NCBI GenBank assembly: GCA_937859825.1
Contig: CALMAP010000221.1
Coordinates: forward strand, 1-6,354
Source: an uncultured Terriglobus sp.
GTDB lineage: Bacteria > Acidobacteriota > Terriglobia > Terriglobales > Acidobacteriaceae
Direction of reading: 5' to 3'
DNA length: 6,354 bases
A model generated the notes under the pieces. That model was not told the DNA's origin. It saw only the letters and a list, made by a program, of their open reading frames with translations, and ran no database searches. Shown one piece after another: positions 5,486 through 6,354 of this stretch (within the stretch, counting starts at the first letter, position 1; each line of letters starts with the position of its first letter). Both the position numbers and the translations under genes were made by a program.

Positions 5486-6354
5486 CTACACACCCCACGC
5501 CTGAGCATCCAGACCGAACCCGTCGAGCATCAGGCCGGTGTTGTCGCGGTACACGTCTTTGCGAAGTAGCAGCCCACCGCCAGAAGAATGCTGCTGCACA
5601 ACGTGCTCCGCGACCATCCGTTCGTACGCATGACGAGGGATGGAGACGAGGTAAGGTTGCAAAAGTCTTTGTGGAAGGAACTCTACATGGCCGTCACGGA
5701 GAACGTCACGCATCTGCGTAGATTTCTTATCAAAAGGAACCAAAATGGGAAGTTGTGTGTCCTCGATGACGCGGTATCGCTGGGCGGCCTCGCGAAACTG
5801 AAACAGTAGCCCCTTAGACTTCTGGTCGAGTCTGAAGCAGGACATCACGTCCTTCTTGTCCCAACTATCGCGCTGGCCCCAATACAGCAGCCGAAAGTAA
5901 GCCTCGATTGCAGTCGGAGCAAGTGGGTCATCTCGAAATTCTGAATGCGTGAACATCTCGCTACCGGCCTGCCGTGCCTGCTCTAGAAATCCCATCAGTC
6001 CTCGCTCGGCGGTCTCGAAGACGTGGGTGGTTCCAAGGGGAAGCAGGCCCTCGCGATTGCACCTGCCCGATGCTTGTGCGATGGAATCCAATCCTGCCGC
6101 CGCCCGATACACCACAGGAAAGTCGAGGTCCACGCCGGCCTCAACAAGCTGTGTGCTGATAACGCGACAAGGCGGCAACGCCGGATTCGACATTCGCGCT
6201 CGTACTGCAGTGAGGACGGCTGTGCGGTGCGCTCCGCACATAAGCGTGCTCAGGTGAAAGCAGTCCGATGGTGCAACCAAAGAGGCATCCGGCTCCGTTA
6301 GTGCTTTGTACAAGGCCATTGCATGTGGCCGTGTATTCACGATGCAGAGCACGC
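5486..6354 (-). CDS. cas3: CRISPR-associated helicase/nuclease Cas3, C-terminal part (partial)
   Basis: This is the end of Cas3, the ATP-dependent 3'-5' helicase and HD nuclease that the I-C complex recruits to unwind and shred target DNA. The reading frame is open to the right edge, so the HD nuclease domain and helicase motifs I-III lie outside the window. The first visible codon, GTG at 6350-6352, is internal valine and not a start. Residues below are numbered from it. Visible parts are the RecA2 strand VLCIVNTR (1-8), an HLSTxMCGxHR stretch (33-43), helicase motif V (VISTQLVEAGVDLDF, 64-78) and motif VI (SIAQASGRCNREG, 90-102). Motif VI carries the arginines R97 and R100 expected to contact ATP. 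Residues 103-288 form the Cas3 C-terminal region. The TAG stop at 5486-5488 lies 16 bp before the cas5c start. Nothing in the visible part is broken. Confidence 0.95.
   Translation of the reverse strand, partial: VLCIVNTRPHAMALYKALTEPDASLVAPSDCFHLSTLMCGAHRTAVLTAVRARMSNPALPPCRVISTQLVEAGVDLDFPVVYRAAAGLDSIAQASGRCNREGLLPLGTTHVFETAERGLMGFLEQARQAGSEMFTHSEFRDDPLAPTAIEAYFRLLYWGQRDSWDKKDVMSCFRLDQKSKGLLFQFREAAQRYRVIEDTQLPILVPFDKKSTQMRDVLRDGHVEFLPQRLLQPYLVSIPRHAYERMVAEHVVQQHSSGGGLLLRKDVYRDNTGLMLDGFGLDAQAWGV

Larger units (their letters stand above)
133..6354 (-). other. Type I-C CRISPR-Cas operon (5' end outside the window)
   Basis: Seven cas genes lie head to tail on the minus strand in the order cas3-cas5c-cas8c-cas7c-cas4-cas1-cas2, which defines subtype I-C. 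Cas5c/Csd5-, Csd1- and Csd2-type proteins together with a stand-alone Cas4 exclude I-E, I-F and I-B. Spacing is very tight: 16 bp between cas3 and cas5c, ATGA overlaps at 4804-4807 and 2993-2996, then 14, 6 and 6 bp gaps. There is no room for internal promoters between the genes, so a single transcript starting upstream of cas3, beyond the right edge, is inferred. No promoter or leader is visible inside the window. The CRISPR array itself is not visible. Confidence 0.96.

Noticed and set aside
5470..5508. Longer Cas5c starting at the ATG at 5508
   Set aside because: The extra 13 residues overlap cas3, do not look like the family N terminus, and the ATG at 5469 has a better-placed AGGAG.
6350..6352. 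GTG as a start codon of a short Cas3-like helicase gene
   Set aside because: The codon falls in the middle of a conserved RecA2 strand (VLCIVNTR) and the frame stays open to the window edge, so it is internal to a full-length cas3.

Overview
The window holds almost all of one type I-C CRISPR-Cas operon (older subtype name Dvulg), entirely on the minus strand. Read in the direction of transcription, from the right edge leftward, the genes are cas3 (C-terminal part only), cas5c, cas8c, cas7c, cas4, cas1 and cas2. This is the canonical I-C order. Every gene is recognised from family motifs visible in its translation. No other protein-coding gene can be supported.

Layout: 5486-6354 is the end of the Cas3 helicase-nuclease, cut by the right edge. 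2121-5469 holds the Cascade/I-C genes cas5c, cas8c and cas7c, joined by ATGA stop/start overlaps. An internal in-frame start in the 3' part of cas8c (ATG at 3400) has a good ribosome-binding site and very probably makes the small subunit Cas11c. 133-2106 is the adaptation module cas4-cas1-cas2, with 6-14 bp gaps. 1-132 is the region downstream of cas2, and no CRISPR repeat is visible there.

How the genes work together: Cas5c processes pre-crRNA and caps the crRNA handle, Cas7c coats the spacer, Cas8c recognises the PAM, Cas11c would line the belly of the complex, and Cas3 unwinds and degrades the target. Cas4, Cas1 and Cas2 select, trim and integrate new spacers. The catalytic residues I can check in Cas5c, Cas4, Cas1 and the visible part of Cas3 are all present.

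The standout oddity is in cas2. A perfect run of 15 A (coding strand; 304-318) encodes five consecutive lysines exactly where this family normally has a conserved NSVFE-type strand. Protein length and frame are unchanged. It is either a sequencing or assembly artefact or a real lesion or slippage site in an otherwise intact adaptation module.

Organism: the moderately GC-rich sequence, Shine-Dalgarno sites and I-C system indicate a bacterium. I cannot place it further from this window.
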